Shown here: piece by piece, positions 8,432 through 17,302 of the stretch | Numbering within the stretch: position 1 is the stretch's first letter | How the letters are laid out: each line of letters starts with the position of its first letter | Assembly: GCA_021647585.1 (NCBI GenBank) | Contig: JAKIUK010000025.1 | Coordinates: 1-51,508 of the forward strand | Reading direction: 5' to 3' | Source: Methylococcaceae bacterium | GTDB lineage: Bacteria > Pseudomonadota > Gammaproteobacteria > Methylococcales > Methylomonadaceae | Length of the DNA: 51,508 bases | Notes under the pieces: generated by a model | What the model saw: only the letters and a program-made list of their open reading frames with translations | What the model was told of the DNA's origin: nothing | The model's database searches: none | Made by a program: the position numbers and the translations under genes

Positions 8432-9295
8432 TCAGGTGGCCCAGATCCGAGGCGTATAAGATTCTTTCTGCACAATATCATTTCGAATCTCTGCTCTTAC
8501 TTTCTCGAAAAAACGACGTACAGGTTCTGTTTTATCGGCAGTTGCTCTACAAATCAATAAATCATCTATTAATGTAACTGCTTTTCCCGGGCTATCGGCA
8601 ATCAAAGTTCTGACAGTTTCTAAAGTAGACTCCGATGCGCCAACGGCAAAAAAAGTGCCGCAACTTGTACAACCATTAAGTCCCCATCGGGCTAAAAAGG
8701 CTTCCGAATCCAAATACATTTTTTCCAAAAAAACAGGCATCCCATCGCGAAAAATACGCCAATTCAATAAAGCATCACCCAGTTTAAAACTTTCACCTGC
8801 AGCTGGCCGACCTAAAGCTAATATTTCCCAGCCTATAAAGCGAGCATTTTTGATCAGATCAACACGAACATTTGATATCAAACGAGCACCTTCAAAAACA
8901 ATCGATTCTTGAGGTAACCACTCCAGCGCAGCATCCTCATTAATATTCAAAGACACGTTTTGAACTGCCTGCTCACCCGTACTGCGATAAAATTTTGCTG
9001 CTCCCGGTGTGGTAATTAAGGCTTCAGCCCCTTTATCCAGTTGTACATCTAGCGATAATTGATCACCGGCTACAATTCCTCCCGGTGGATGTAATAAATA
9101 AACATGACATAACTCACCTTCTGGATAAAAAGGACGCTGTACTGTTAAAGGTCCATAGTGACTACGATGAGCAAGTACCGTCTTTTTTCCTCTGCGAATA
9201 AACCCCAGCTTTAATTCAGCTTTCCAACCTTGCTTATCATTAAAACGTCCGCTATTTTTAGTAAGCACTTCAGCAACAACTGGCTCCACTAACAT
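8432..9295 (-). CDS. ureD: Urease accessory protein UreD
   Basis: UreD binds apourease and is the scaffold, with an internal nickel channel, on which UreF and UreG assemble. The 287-residue protein has the family pattern GWKAELKLGFIRRGKKTVLA, YPEGELCHVYLLHPPGGIVAGD and the ITTPGAAKFYRS motif. Its length is normal. The start is 4 bp downstream of the ureJ stop, so it is co-transcribed with the nickel permease-like gene. Confidence 0.96.
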   Translation of the reverse strand: MLVEPVVAEVLTKNSGRFNDKQGWKAELKLGFIRRGKKTVLAHRSHYGPLTVQRPFYPEGELCHVYLLHPPGGIVAGDQLSLDVQLDKGAEALITTPGAAKFYRSTGEQAVQNVSLNINEDAALEWLPQESIVFEGARLISNVRVDLIKNARFIGWEILALGRPAAGESFKLGDALLNWRIFRDGMPVFLEKMYLDSEAFLARWGLNGCTSCGTFFAVGASESTLETVRTLIADSPGKAVTLIDDLLICRATADKTEPVRRFFEKVRAEIRNDIVQKESYTPRIWAT

Positions 9296-9299
9296 GCCA

Positions 9300-9893
9300 T
9301 TAGATTCCTGCCAGCATTACTATCCCTGTTAATGCACAGATCAATCCAAAAATATTTTTTATCTTTTTTAAAACGACAGGCCCAAATAACCCGATAGCCA
9401 TGCCCGTACCCTGTAATAGGGCAGTAGCGATTAAAAACCCCATGGCATAACTATTAACACTTGTATCACTGCCAATTTCTGCCGCATGAACATATCCATG
9501 TCCCAATGCAAAAACAATAACCAGGCCACTTGCAAAAATTGTTGGTATTTCCCTATTCTGTCTGACTATACAGCCTAAAGCCAAGACAGAAAATGCTACC
9601 CAGCTTTCTATTCCATTCATTTCCATACCAGAAAAGTTTAGCATCGCTCCCACTAACATTGCCAACATAAAAAGAAGCGGAAATAACCATAAACGATATC
9701 CGCCTGATATCACTGACCACATTCCGACCGCTATCATTACCAGTATATGATCAATGCCTAGAAAAGGGTGGCTAAAACCACTAAACATACTGACCAGAGC
9801 TTCCCCTCCCGTATGCGCATAGGCTGACATAGGCAGAATCGACAGTATAAAAACTTTAAAACAATAGACCAGTGATATGTGTAGTTTTCTCAT
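9300..9893 (-). CDS. ureJ: HupE/UreJ family nickel permease-like protein
   Basis: A 197-residue integral membrane protein of the HupE/UreJ family, thought to import nickel (or cobalt) for urease or hydrogenase. It has a signal peptide (residues about 1-27, ending AYA followed by HTGGEAL) and the metal-site motif HPFLGIDHILVM. A second His cluster, HGYVHAAE, lies in a later helix, and there are about six transmembrane segments. Its position between urtE and ureD indicates service to urease. A 120-bp palindromic repeat separates it from urtE. Confidence 0.92.
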   Translation of the reverse strand: MRKLHISLVYCFKVFILSILPMSAYAHTGGEALVSMFSGFSHPFLGIDHILVMIAVGMWSVISGGYRLWLFPLLFMLAMLVGAMLNFSGMEMNGIESWVAFSVLALGCIVRQNREIPTIFASGLVIVFALGHGYVHAAEIGSDTSVNSYAMGFLIATALLQGTGMAIGLFGPVVLKKIKNIFGLICALTGIVMLAGI

Positions 9894-9907
9894 AATTACC
9901 TCATGTT

Positions 9908-10029
9908 AAGTAACGCGCAATAAATAACCTACTCGGCTTGCGCTGGATTTTTATTCGTCTTCAAGGCACAACGAAGAAGACGGATAAAAAGACCAGTAAG
10001 ATGGGTGGGTTATTTATTGCGAGTTACTT
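9908..10029. repeat. Long nested palindromic element between urtE and ureJ
   Basis: Outer arms AAGTAACGCGCAATAAATAA (9908 on) and its near complement ending GCGAGTTACTT (10029) enclose inner arms TTTTTATTCGTCTTC and GAAGACGGATAAAAA. The whole could fold into one long hairpin, and its right end touches the urtE stop codon. The right half resembles the element at 38788-38939 (shared GGATAAAAAG, then an AGT..GA.TGG.TG..TTATTT pattern), so both belong to one dispersed family. It may modulate transcript levels between the urt and ure halves of the operon. Confidence 0.8.
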
Positions 10030-10802
10030 TATACCGTTAAATATTGTTTGACCATCTGTTCAGTCAGTTCAGGCATTTCCCCTATCGCAACATTCCTTCC
10101 TCGTTCTAAAATGCAGAATTTATCAGCCACTTTACGCGCAAAAGGTAGTTTTTGTTCAACCAATAATACTGTAACACCCAGTTCCTTGTTGATTTTGGAA
10201 ATTGCCTGATGTATTTCCCCTTTACTTAGTTTAACTTCTGGATCAGGAATACCTTTACTTCGATTCAAGCGCATAATGACATCACCAATTTCACTGACAA
10301 TATTTGGCTGAATACCTTCGGTAGGTTCATCCAGAATCAGCAATTTCGGATTAAGTACCAAAGCCCGTCCAATAGCAAGCTGCTGCTGCTGTCCACCTGA
10401 TAAATCTCCCCCCCTGCGGTTGAGCATTTGCTTTAATACCGGAAATATTTCATAAATCTGATCAGGTATTTTTTTGATACCCATTTTACTGGCAGCCCGC
10501 AACCCTATTTTCAGGTTTTCCTCAACTGTTAGTAAAGGAAAAATCTCCCTACCCTGAGGAACATAACCAATCCCTAATTCTGCCCTTAATTCAGCTTTAG
10601 CTGAGGTAATATCCTGGCCATCCATCTTGATTATGCCATCACGTACCGGAATCAACCCCATGATACTTTTCAGTAAGGTGGTTTTTCCCACACCATTACG
10701 TCCCATCAAACATAGACAGGAACCTACCGGAACATCCAGACTCAAATTCCATAATGTATGACTTTCACCGTAGTATTGATCTATAGCACAAATTGTTAAC
10801 AT
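10029..10802 (-). CDS. urtE: Urea ABC transporter ATP-binding protein UrtE
   Basis: One of two cytoplasmic ATPases powering high-affinity urea uptake. It has Walker A GRNGVGKTTLLKS, signature LSGGQQQQLAIGRAL and Walker B LLILDEPTEG. At 257 residues it is longer than the usual roughly 230. The extra stretch is an insertion of about 25 residues (GIPDPEVKLSKGEIHQAISK region) just before the VTVLLVEQKLPFA H-loop region. Its start overlaps the urtD stop by one base (TAATG), indicating coupling. Its end coincides with a palindromic repeat. Confidence 0.95.
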   Translation of the reverse strand: MLTICAIDQYYGESHTLWNLSLDVPVGSCLCLMGRNGVGKTTLLKSIMGLIPVRDGIIKMDGQDITSAKAELRAELGIGYVPQGREIFPLLTVEENLKIGLRAASKMGIKKIPDQIYEIFPVLKQMLNRRGGDLSGGQQQQLAIGRALVLNPKLLILDEPTEGIQPNIVSEIGDVIMRLNRSKGIPDPEVKLSKGEIHQAISKINKELGVTVLLVEQKLPFARKVADKFCILERGRNVAIGEMPELTEQMVKQYLTV

Positions 10803-11632
10803 TATTCCCCCAAATATACTTGAATAACGCGAGGATCATTTTGAACCTCATCCATGGTTCCTTCCATCAGCACGGACCCTTCATGCAGTACAGTCACTTT
10901 TTTAGCAATGGAACGCACAAATGCCATATCATGTTCAACCACCACTACCGAATGTTTACCTTGTAGTGATAATAGCAACTCTGCGGTACGATCAATTTCC
11001 TGATGGGTCATGCCAGCAACAGGTTCATCCACTAGCATCACTCTGGGTTCCTGCATTAATAACATACCAATTTCCAGCCATTGCTTTTGTCCATGAGACA
11101 AAATACCTGCTGGCTGAAACCGAAGTGAACTCATGCCTATAATTTCCAACACTTCATCAATCCGATCTCGTTGCTCTCCATTCAAGGTTGCAAACAAAGT
11201 AACCCAGGTACCTTTGTCTGACTGTATAGAAAGCTCTAGATTTTCGAACACCGATAATTTCTCAAATACACTGGGTTTTTGAAACTTTCGACAGATACCT
11301 GCCTGAGCTATTGCTGATTCATCCATTTGCAGTAAATCAATGGTTTGCCCAAAATATACAGAGCCGCTATCCGGTTTTGTTTTCCCTGTAATAACATCCA
11401 TTAATGTGGTTTTACCTGCACCATTTGGACCAATCAAACAACGTAGTTCACCATCACCTATATAAAGTGATAAATTATTTAAGGCTTTAAAACCATCAAA
11501 ACTGACACTCACATCTTCCATATACAAGACCGTACCGTGGCTGACATCAACATTGCCTTTGATAACTGGCCTCTTGTTAACAAAATTGAAGGTTTGATAC
11601 CTGTCTAGAAAAGGCTTAGCTGATTCACTCAT
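10802..11632 (-). CDS. urtD: Urea ABC transporter ATP-binding protein UrtD
   Basis: The second ATPase of the urea importer, in the branched-chain amino-acid transporter family (LivG-like). Walker A is GPNGAGKTTLMDVITGKTKP, the signature region is LSHGQKQWLEIGMLLMQEP, Walker B is VMLVDEPVAGM and the switch is VVVVEHDMAFVRS. The 276 residues include an N-terminal extension of about 30 residues before the ATPase fold, common in UrtD. The start overlaps the urtC end by 8 bp. Confidence 0.95.
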   Translation of the reverse strand: MSESAKPFLDRYQTFNFVNKRPVIKGNVDVSHGTVLYMEDVSVSFDGFKALNNLSLYIGDGELRCLIGPNGAGKTTLMDVITGKTKPDSGSVYFGQTIDLLQMDESAIAQAGICRKFQKPSVFEKLSVFENLELSIQSDKGTWVTLFATLNGEQRDRIDEVLEIIGMSSLRFQPAGILSHGQKQWLEIGMLLMQEPRVMLVDEPVAGMTHQEIDRTAELLLSLQGKHSVVVVEHDMAFVRSIAKKVTVLHEGSVLMEGTMDEVQNDPRVIQVYLGE

Positions 11633-12719
11633 CCTTGAACCCTCCTATTTTACGTTTCCATAACCCCACCAAACCATCCGGCATATATATTGTTACCAAA
11701 ATAAAAACCGCTCCCAAGGTGAATAACCAGACTTCTGGAAATAAACCGGTCAGTACTGTTTTACTATAATTAACTAAAACAGCACCAATAATCGCACCGT
11801 ATAGCGACCCACGACCACCGACGGCAACCCACACTACAATTTCTAATGAGATCAAAGGTGAAAATTCACTGGGATTAATAATGCCAACCTGTGGTACATA
11901 TAATGCTCCTGCCAGTCCCGCCAAAATAGCTGAAAATACGAAAATCCATAATTTGAACATTTCCACCCGGTAGCCTAAAAAACGCACCCGCGATTCATGA
12001 TCTCGAATAGCTGTTACCACTCGCCCCAAACGGGTTTTTATCATCCATTGGCAAACCATAAAAGCGGCGATCAAAATCATCCCTGAACCCATTAATAAAA
12101 GGGCTCTCACCGTGTCAGATTGTAAGCTAAAACCAATAATGTCTTTAAAATCTGTCAACCCGTTATTGCCGCCAAAGCCCATTTCATTTCTAAAAAATGA
12201 CAACAATAAAGCATAAGTCAATGCCTGACTAATAATAGAAAAATAAACACCTGTCACTCTGGAACGAAAAGTCAACCAGCCAAATACAAAAGCCAGTATT
12301 GCAGGTGCGACCATCACCATTAATAGTGCAAAAGGGAATGATTCAAATCCACTCCAATACCACGGCAATTCTTTCCAATCTAAAAACACCATAAAATCAG
12401 GTAAATCCGGATTCCCATAAACGCCACGATCACCAATTTGACGCATCAGGTACATGCCCATGGCATAACCACCCAAAGCAAAAAAAGCGCCCTGCCCTAA
12501 CACTAAAATTCCACAGTATCCCCAAACCAGGTCTAACGACAATGCTAATAGAGCAAAAGTTAAATATTTACCAATTAAAGAGACTGTATAGGCAGAAAAG
12601 TAAAATGCTGAACCTGCAGAAAAAATAAGATTGCATAGTGGAATAATTAAGGTAACAGCAAGCAACATCAGTAAAACAAATCGACTTTCTTGATCATTTC
12701 CAAGTAATTTCAGTAACAT
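11625..12719 (-). CDS. urtC: Urea ABC transporter permease UrtC
   Basis: Inner-membrane permease subunit, LivM-like, 364 residues with 8-10 hydrophobic segments. It has the family loop AIRDHESRVRFLGYRVEMFK (EAA-like interaction site for the ATPases) and the block VGIINPSEFSPLISLEIVVW. ATG 12719 (MLLKLLGNDQESRF) is one base after the urtB stop and is preferred. An in-frame GTG 42 bases upstream would extend into urtB. Confidence 0.94.
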   Translation of the reverse strand: MLLKLLGNDQESRFVLLMLLAVTLIIPLCNLIFSAGSAFYFSAYTVSLIGKYLTFALLALSLDLVWGYCGILVLGQGAFFALGGYAMGMYLMRQIGDRGVYGNPDLPDFMVFLDWKELPWYWSGFESFPFALLMVMVAPAILAFVFGWLTFRSRVTGVYFSIISQALTYALLLSFFRNEMGFGGNNGLTDFKDIIGFSLQSDTVRALLLMGSGMILIAAFMVCQWMIKTRLGRVVTAIRDHESRVRFLGYRVEMFKLWIFVFSAILAGLAGALYVPQVGIINPSEFSPLISLEIVVWVAVGGRGSLYGAIIGAVLVNYSKTVLTGLFPEVWLFTLGAVFILVTIYMPDGLVGLWKRKIGGFKDE

Positions 12720-12720
12720 C

Positions 12721-14370
12721 TTATGACTCCGCTGCACGGCCTTTTTGTGGAAATAACCCACGCGGACGTTTCTGAATAAATAAAATAATAAATACCAATA
12801 CTAAAATCTTTGCCAGAACTGCTCCAGCATAAGGTTCCAACACTTTATTGGCAATACCCAGTGAAAAACCTGCAACCAGAGTCCCCCAAAGGTTACCAAC
12901 ACCTCCAAATACCACCACCATGAATGAATCTACAATGTATGCCTGCCCCAGATTTGGGCCCACATTGGTAATCTGACTCAAAGCCACTCCAGCTACACCA
13001 GCAATCCCTGAGCCCAAACCAAATGTCATCGCATCAACCCGGTCAGTAGGAATGCCCATCGCTTTAGCCATGTTACGGTTTTGAGAAACAGCTCTAACCT
13101 CCAGGCCCAGCCTGGTCCGCCTGAGAATCTGTAATAAAAATGCAAAGACCAATAAACAAAAAACCAGAATATATAAACGATTCCAGGTTAATGACAAAAA
13201 ATCGTTAATCTGCCAGGAGCCACTCATCCAGTCCGGCGTTATAACACTTCTATTTAAAGGCGAAAAAATAGAACGTACAGCCTGCTGTAAAACTAAACTG
13301 ACACCAAAAGTCGCCAATAGTGTTTCTAGTGGACGCCCATACAAATGCCGAATAATACCTCTCTCTATACCAATTCCTACAATACCCGATACCATAAACG
13401 CTGCAGGTATCGACAATATTAATGATAATCCAATATGGTGTGGCAGTAGCAGTTGCATGACATATGTAGTGTATGCCCCCAGCATCATCATTTCACCATG
13501 GGCCATATTTATAACCCCCATCACCCCAAAGGTAATGGCTAATCCTATTGCTGCGAGTACTAACACAGCACCTAAACTCAAACCAAAAAACACAGTTTCT
13601 GCAACAGCATAGACTTGGAGACGCGCCTGTATTTTTACCAGCGCCGAATTTGCTTGCTTGCGTATCTCTGCATCAGGTTCAATAAATTGGCCCTCATTAT
13701 TTTTATCAATTATTGCTTGCAAGCGATTTACAGCTTTCAGACTGGTTTTCTGTTTTAAAGTCTCAATGCCTTTTAAACGAATTAATCTGTCTGTACTGTT
13801 CAGATTATCTAGTGCAATAACAAGGCCTAAAGCATCTAACACATCATCATCTTTCTCTATCTCTGCCCGTTTTTTTAAAGTAAATAATGATTGCTGATTA
13901 ATTGATTTACCCAAGGTTTTTACAGCCTGTAATCTTACCTCGGCAGCAGCTGAGTTTAATTGCAATGTTGCAACTAAGCTACGAATTTTGGAGCGTAATC
14001 TGTTATTCAGTTTGATTTTTTTTATCGCTGAACTTTCTACTAAGCCAATACCATTACCATTATCAGCAAGTACTATTGAATATTTGTCCTCTTTACTTTC
14101 TGCAATAACAATTTGCCCGCTATCTCTCACTTCAAATAAATCTCCGTCAACCAAAGCTTGCAGGATAAGTATTTTGCGTGAATTTTGAAATTTTGCCAAT
14201 TGTTCAATGGCCTTACCTTTTGCAGTTAAAGCACGCACCTTTAATCTAGATACGGTAGCAGAAAACGTTAATTCGGTTGCTTCCTCCTGAGCAATTGAAG
14301 TTCCAATAAAACTAAAGAGCATCAAAACAAGAACTACAAATTTAACTGGGTAGGTCACCCGATATTTCAT
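12721..14370 (-). CDS. urtB: Urea ABC transporter permease UrtB with periplasmic N-terminal domain
   Basis: Inner-membrane permease of the urea importer. The 549-residue protein has a signal peptide (about 1-27, ending SIAQ). A soluble helical-repeat domain of about 230 residues follows, typical of proteobacterial UrtB and absent from LivH. Next comes the LivH-like membrane domain beginning near VFFGLSLGAVLVLAAIGLAI. The loop AVSQNRNMAKAMGIPTDRVD is the ATPase contact. An unusually large gap of 169 bp holding a palindrome separates it from urtA. Confidence 0.95.
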   Translation of the reverse strand: MKYRVTYPVKFVVLVLMLFSFIGTSIAQEEATELTFSATVSRLKVRALTAKGKAIEQLAKFQNSRKILILQALVDGDLFEVRDSGQIVIAESKEDKYSIVLADNGNGIGLVESSAIKKIKLNNRLRSKIRSLVATLQLNSAAAEVRLQAVKTLGKSINQQSLFTLKKRAEIEKDDDVLDALGLVIALDNLNSTDRLIRLKGIETLKQKTSLKAVNRLQAIIDKNNEGQFIEPDAEIRKQANSALVKIQARLQVYAVAETVFFGLSLGAVLVLAAIGLAITFGVMGVINMAHGEMMMLGAYTTYVMQLLLPHHIGLSLILSIPAAFMVSGIVGIGIERGIIRHLYGRPLETLLATFGVSLVLQQAVRSIFSPLNRSVITPDWMSGSWQINDFLSLTWNRLYILVFCLLVFAFLLQILRRTRLGLEVRAVSQNRNMAKAMGIPTDRVDAMTFGLGSGIAGVAGVALSQITNVGPNLGQAYIVDSFMVVVFGGVGNLWGTLVAGFSLGIANKVLEPYAGAVLAKILVLVFIILFIQKRPRGLFPQKGRAAES

Positions 14371-14415
14371 AACATCTCCAATAAATCATAACCGGAGTAA
14401 AAAAACATTACCCCG

Positions 14416-14512
14416 ATGTCATTAATTTGATATTGATTGGTGAGGAATGAAGCGCATCTTTGAGAGTGATACGCTTCCTGTCACCCTTATGGTATTCTTA
14501 ACTTAATGACAT
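14416..14512. repeat. Palindrome between urtA and urtB
   Basis: A perfect 10-bp inverted repeat, ATGTCATTAA (14416-14425) and TTAATGACAT (14503-14512), encloses a second stem formed by GAAGCGCATC and GATACGCTTC. No T-run follows. Placed directly after the binding-protein gene, it is well suited to stabilise the urtA message or to limit read-through into the membrane subunits, as seen in many ABC operons. That role is inferred. Confidence 0.7.
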
Positions 14513-14539
14513 TAGGTGTTACCTCGTTCAAATCATTTC

Positions 14540-15838
14540 TTAATAGTTTTGACCTGAACATTTTTTAGTGGTTGTATTGTAATTTCCGCAACTAATAGGT
14601 GCTGTCCAGTCTGCAATGATAGGTTTACTTTCTGCCAGGTAATCTGACCATGCATCACCTTTCACCAAAGTATTAGTTTGCCATACCGTAAAGAACTGAC
14701 CATCTTCCTGAATTTCACCAATCAAAACAGGTTTGCTCAAATGATGGTTAGGTAACATTTGTGCCATGCCACCCGTCAAGTTAGGAAATTTAATACCAAT
14801 CATCGCTTTTTGTACGGCGTCAGAGTCAGTAGTACCCGCTTTTTCTACTGCTTTTATCCACATATTAAAGCCAATGTAATGTGCTTCCATTGGATCATTA
14901 GTGACACGTTTAGTATCTTTGGTAAATGCATGCCATTGTTTGATGAATGCAGCATTTTTGGTGGTATCTTCACTCATAAAATAATTCCAGGCCGCCATAT
15001 GCCCCACTAACGGTTTGGTATCCATACCTGAAAGTTCTTCTTCACCTACCGAGAAAGCAATAACAGGAATATCTTCAGCAGAAATCCCCTGATTACCTAA
15101 TTCTTTATAGAAAGGAATATTGGCATCGCCATTAATAGTTGATACTACGGCTGTTTTCTTACCTGCTGAACCAAATTTCTTAATATCAGCAACAATGCTT
15201 TGCCAGTCTGAATGTCCAAAAGGTGTGTAATTGATCATGATATCTTTTGCATCAACACCTTTTGATTTTAAATAGGCTTCCAGAATTTTATTGGTAGTTC
15301 GTGGATACACATAATCAGTCCCTGCTAATACCCAACGCTCTACTTTAATATCATTCATCAAATAGTTAATAGCTGGAATAGCTTGCTGATTTGGCGCTGC
15401 ACCGGTATAAAACACGTTTTTTGAAGACTCTTCGCCTTCATATTGAACGGGGTAAAACAAAATACCGTTCAACTCTTCTATAACAGGTAGCACTGATTTA
15501 CGAGACACCGAAGTCCAGCAACCAAAAATTGAAGCTACTTTTTCTTTAGTGATTAATTCACGCGCTTTTTCAGCAAATAAAGGCCAGTTAGATGCGGGGT
15601 CAACCACTACAGGCTCTAGTTTTTTCCCTAGTAATCCGCCTTTTTTATTCTGCTCTGCAATTAGCATCAACATAGTATCTTTTAATGTTGTTTCACTAAT
15701 TGCCATGGTGCCTGAAAGTGAATGTAAAATACCGACTTTAATGGTATCTTCAGCTCTAACAGCCGAGCTTGTTCCAGCCATCAAAACCAGCGCTGAAAGC
15801 ACAGTGGATAATCCAGTCTTATATAGAAATTTTTTCAT
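14540..15838 (-). CDS. urtA: Urea-binding periplasmic protein UrtA
   Basis: Substrate-binding protein that captures urea (and possibly short amides) in the periplasm and delivers it to UrtBC. It has 432 residues with a Sec signal peptide (about 1-29, ending AVRA followed by EDTIKVG). The family signatures IKVGILHSLSGTMAISE, AEKARELITKEKVASIFGCW, FYPVQYEGEE and NHHLSKPVLIGEIQEDGQF are present. A good GAGGAG ribosome binding site precedes the ATG. The gene follows the porin by 21 bp in the same operon. Confidence 0.97.
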   Translation of the reverse strand: MKKFLYKTGLSTVLSALVLMAGTSSAVRAEDTIKVGILHSLSGTMAISETTLKDTMLMLIAEQNKKGGLLGKKLEPVVVDPASNWPLFAEKARELITKEKVASIFGCWTSVSRKSVLPVIEELNGILFYPVQYEGEESSKNVFYTGAAPNQQAIPAINYLMNDIKVERWVLAGTDYVYPRTTNKILEAYLKSKGVDAKDIMINYTPFGHSDWQSIVADIKKFGSAGKKTAVVSTINGDANIPFYKELGNQGISAEDIPVIAFSVGEEELSGMDTKPLVGHMAAWNYFMSEDTTKNAAFIKQWHAFTKDTKRVTNDPMEAHYIGFNMWIKAVEKAGTTDSDAVQKAMIGIKFPNLTGGMAQMLPNHHLSKPVLIGEIQEDGQFFTVWQTNTLVKGDAWSDYLAESKPIIADWTAPISCGNYNTTTKKCSGQNY

Positions 15839-15859
15839 ATCTTAATCTCCTCAATGTTG

Positions 15860-17092
15860 TTAAATTTGTAGTTGTAAACCTAAAGTAACCGAATGTACTT
15901 TATCGCCTGATGCATCCGTACTGTAATCAAGCCCTTTAGTTATGCGGTCACCATAGTGCCAGTTGAGTGAAATCAAGGCATTATGACCATCTATCACGTA
16001 ATTTACACCCGCCTCATAGGCAGTCCGGTCTGAGCTATTATCGGGTAAGGTATTGGTTAAACGAACAAAGGGCTGAAACTGACCGATGGCTATTTTTTGT
16101 GGAAATAAATACATAGCGCTGATATCGTAGGCATTGCCTTCAAACATATTCCAGCCTGGAGTAAGACTATCTCTACTGGCCTGGCTATAGCCATTTGTAA
16201 TGGCATAGTTTTTATATTCGCCATTAATGGTGACAACTCCCCCATTACCTAAAACTTTTTCCATTAATATATCAATAGCAGTACCTCGGAAATCTCCCTT
16301 ATCAGTTGCAGTTCCAGCACCATCTTCTTGATATTGATTTGAAATAGCCAATGTTAGAATATCGCCACCGCTACCATAATAAGTACCTGATGTGTAATAC
16401 CCTGGGTTTTTTTCCACATCCCAAAAATTATAGGCAATACGCTGTGCGTATAACAAATTGTCATCCGTATTTGCACTCCCTCTTAAGCCATTAAAGAGTC
16501 CAAAAGCATACTGTAAACGGCCTTTCATAAGAGAACCCCATAGAGTGACACCATCATCACGACCATAAAGTCCGGCTTGATCAGGACCTATACCCGCTGG
16601 ACCACCAAAATCAGCTGGGTCAAAAGGTGTCCCCGTACTAAAAATGTTAAAGACAGCACTGTAAAAGGGTCCATTCATTTCCCGACGTTCGGCAGGTACC
16701 AACATCCGCCCAGCCCAGATATTGATATACTGGTTAAATTCAAATTTACCAATCGCGTCTAATACTTTAATGTCACCCCCATTCGATCCACAAAACTGAC
16801 ATTCAGTATTAAATTCCAGTTTGATATATTCATGTATTTGAGCATTCAAATACAATCTCATATTATCTAAACTAAAATCATTCGACCATTTAGAGCCTGC
16901 TGCAGCCTCTTCAGTCGCCGTAAAACTGGTTCGTAATCCAGCACCAATACTCACCCATTTTGTATCATCTATTTTAAACGTTGCTCCCGCGTTGGATACC
17001 GATGTGTACCCTAGCATTGATGTAGCAAGAACTGCGGCTGAAAAAGCCTTTACATACTGCTTGGGTTTAAAAATTTTGTTAGCTATGGTCAT
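15860..17092 (-). CDS. Outer-membrane porin, first gene of the urea operon
   Basis: A 410-residue beta-barrel protein with a long signal peptide (about 1-36, ending SNAG) and alternating amphipathic strands rich in Tyr, Gly and Asn. Segments such as LYLNAQIHEYIKLEFNTEC resemble phosphate-selective O/P-type porins, and the end LGLQLQI is strand-like. It sits 21 bp upstream of urtA behind a strong AGGAG site. This suggests it carries urea or small amides across the outer membrane, like amide porins found beside urt genes; that role is inferred. A Cys-x-x-Cys pair (ECQFCG) in an outer-membrane protein is unusual and could form a disulfide. Confidence 0.88.
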   Translation of the reverse strand: MTIANKIFKPKQYVKAFSAAVLATSMLGYTSVSNAGATFKIDDTKWVSIGAGLRTSFTATEEAAAGSKWSNDFSLDNMRLYLNAQIHEYIKLEFNTECQFCGSNGGDIKVLDAIGKFEFNQYINIWAGRMLVPAERREMNGPFYSAVFNIFSTGTPFDPADFGGPAGIGPDQAGLYGRDDGVTLWGSLMKGRLQYAFGLFNGLRGSANTDDNLLYAQRIAYNFWDVEKNPGYYTSGTYYGSGGDILTLAISNQYQEDGAGTATDKGDFRGTAIDILMEKVLGNGGVVTINGEYKNYAITNGYSQASRDSLTPGWNMFEGNAYDISAMYLFPQKIAIGQFQPFVRLTNTLPDNSSDRTAYEAGVNYVIDGHNALISLNWHYGDRITKGLDYSTDASGDKVHSVTLGLQLQI

Positions 17093-17194
17093 TTTTAACT
17101 CCTGATTAGCTATTTATCAATTATTTTGGATTAAATAGATATTGCTGGTTAATCCACAATCACCCATGTTGTAGGCTTGCGACAATTATTGTTT

Positions 17195-17221
17195 TTTATA
17201 CAAAACTGTACAATGCGTCAA
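17195..17221 (-). promoter_or_regulatory. Candidate sigma-70 promoter for porin-urt-ure operon
   Basis: On the minus strand TTGACG (17221-17216) and TATAAA (17200-17195) are separated by 15 bp, slightly short of the ideal spacing. The pair lies about 100 bp before the porin start. No convincing sigma-54 (GG-N10-GC) element was found, although nitrogen operons often have one. The call rests on motif matching only. Confidence 0.35.
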
Positions 17222-17238
17222 ATGACTAATCAGTTAGA

Positions 17239-17273
17239 TGACGTATACCCTTTTTAATTTGGCTAACGTATAC
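17239..17273. promoter_or_regulatory. Direct repeat TRACGTATAC in the divergent intergenic region
   Basis: TGACGTATAC (17239-17248) and TAACGTATAC (17264-17273) are spaced 25 bp apart, between the divergent porin/urt operon and the lipoprotein gene. They are just upstream of the candidate minus-strand promoter. Two like-oriented near-identical decamers in this position look like regulator-binding half-sites. The response regulator encoded at 21721 is an obvious but unproven candidate. Confidence 0.4.
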
Positions 17274-17302
17274 TTAAACCTTTGACTTTACTTAAGCTAC
17301 CC

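Noticed and set aside
17093..17302. Sigma-54 (NtrC-type) promoter for the urea operon
   Set aside because: Searched for GG-N10-GC with TGGCAC/TTGCA-like flanks on the minus strand; the nearest candidate has 8-bp spacing, so it is not called.
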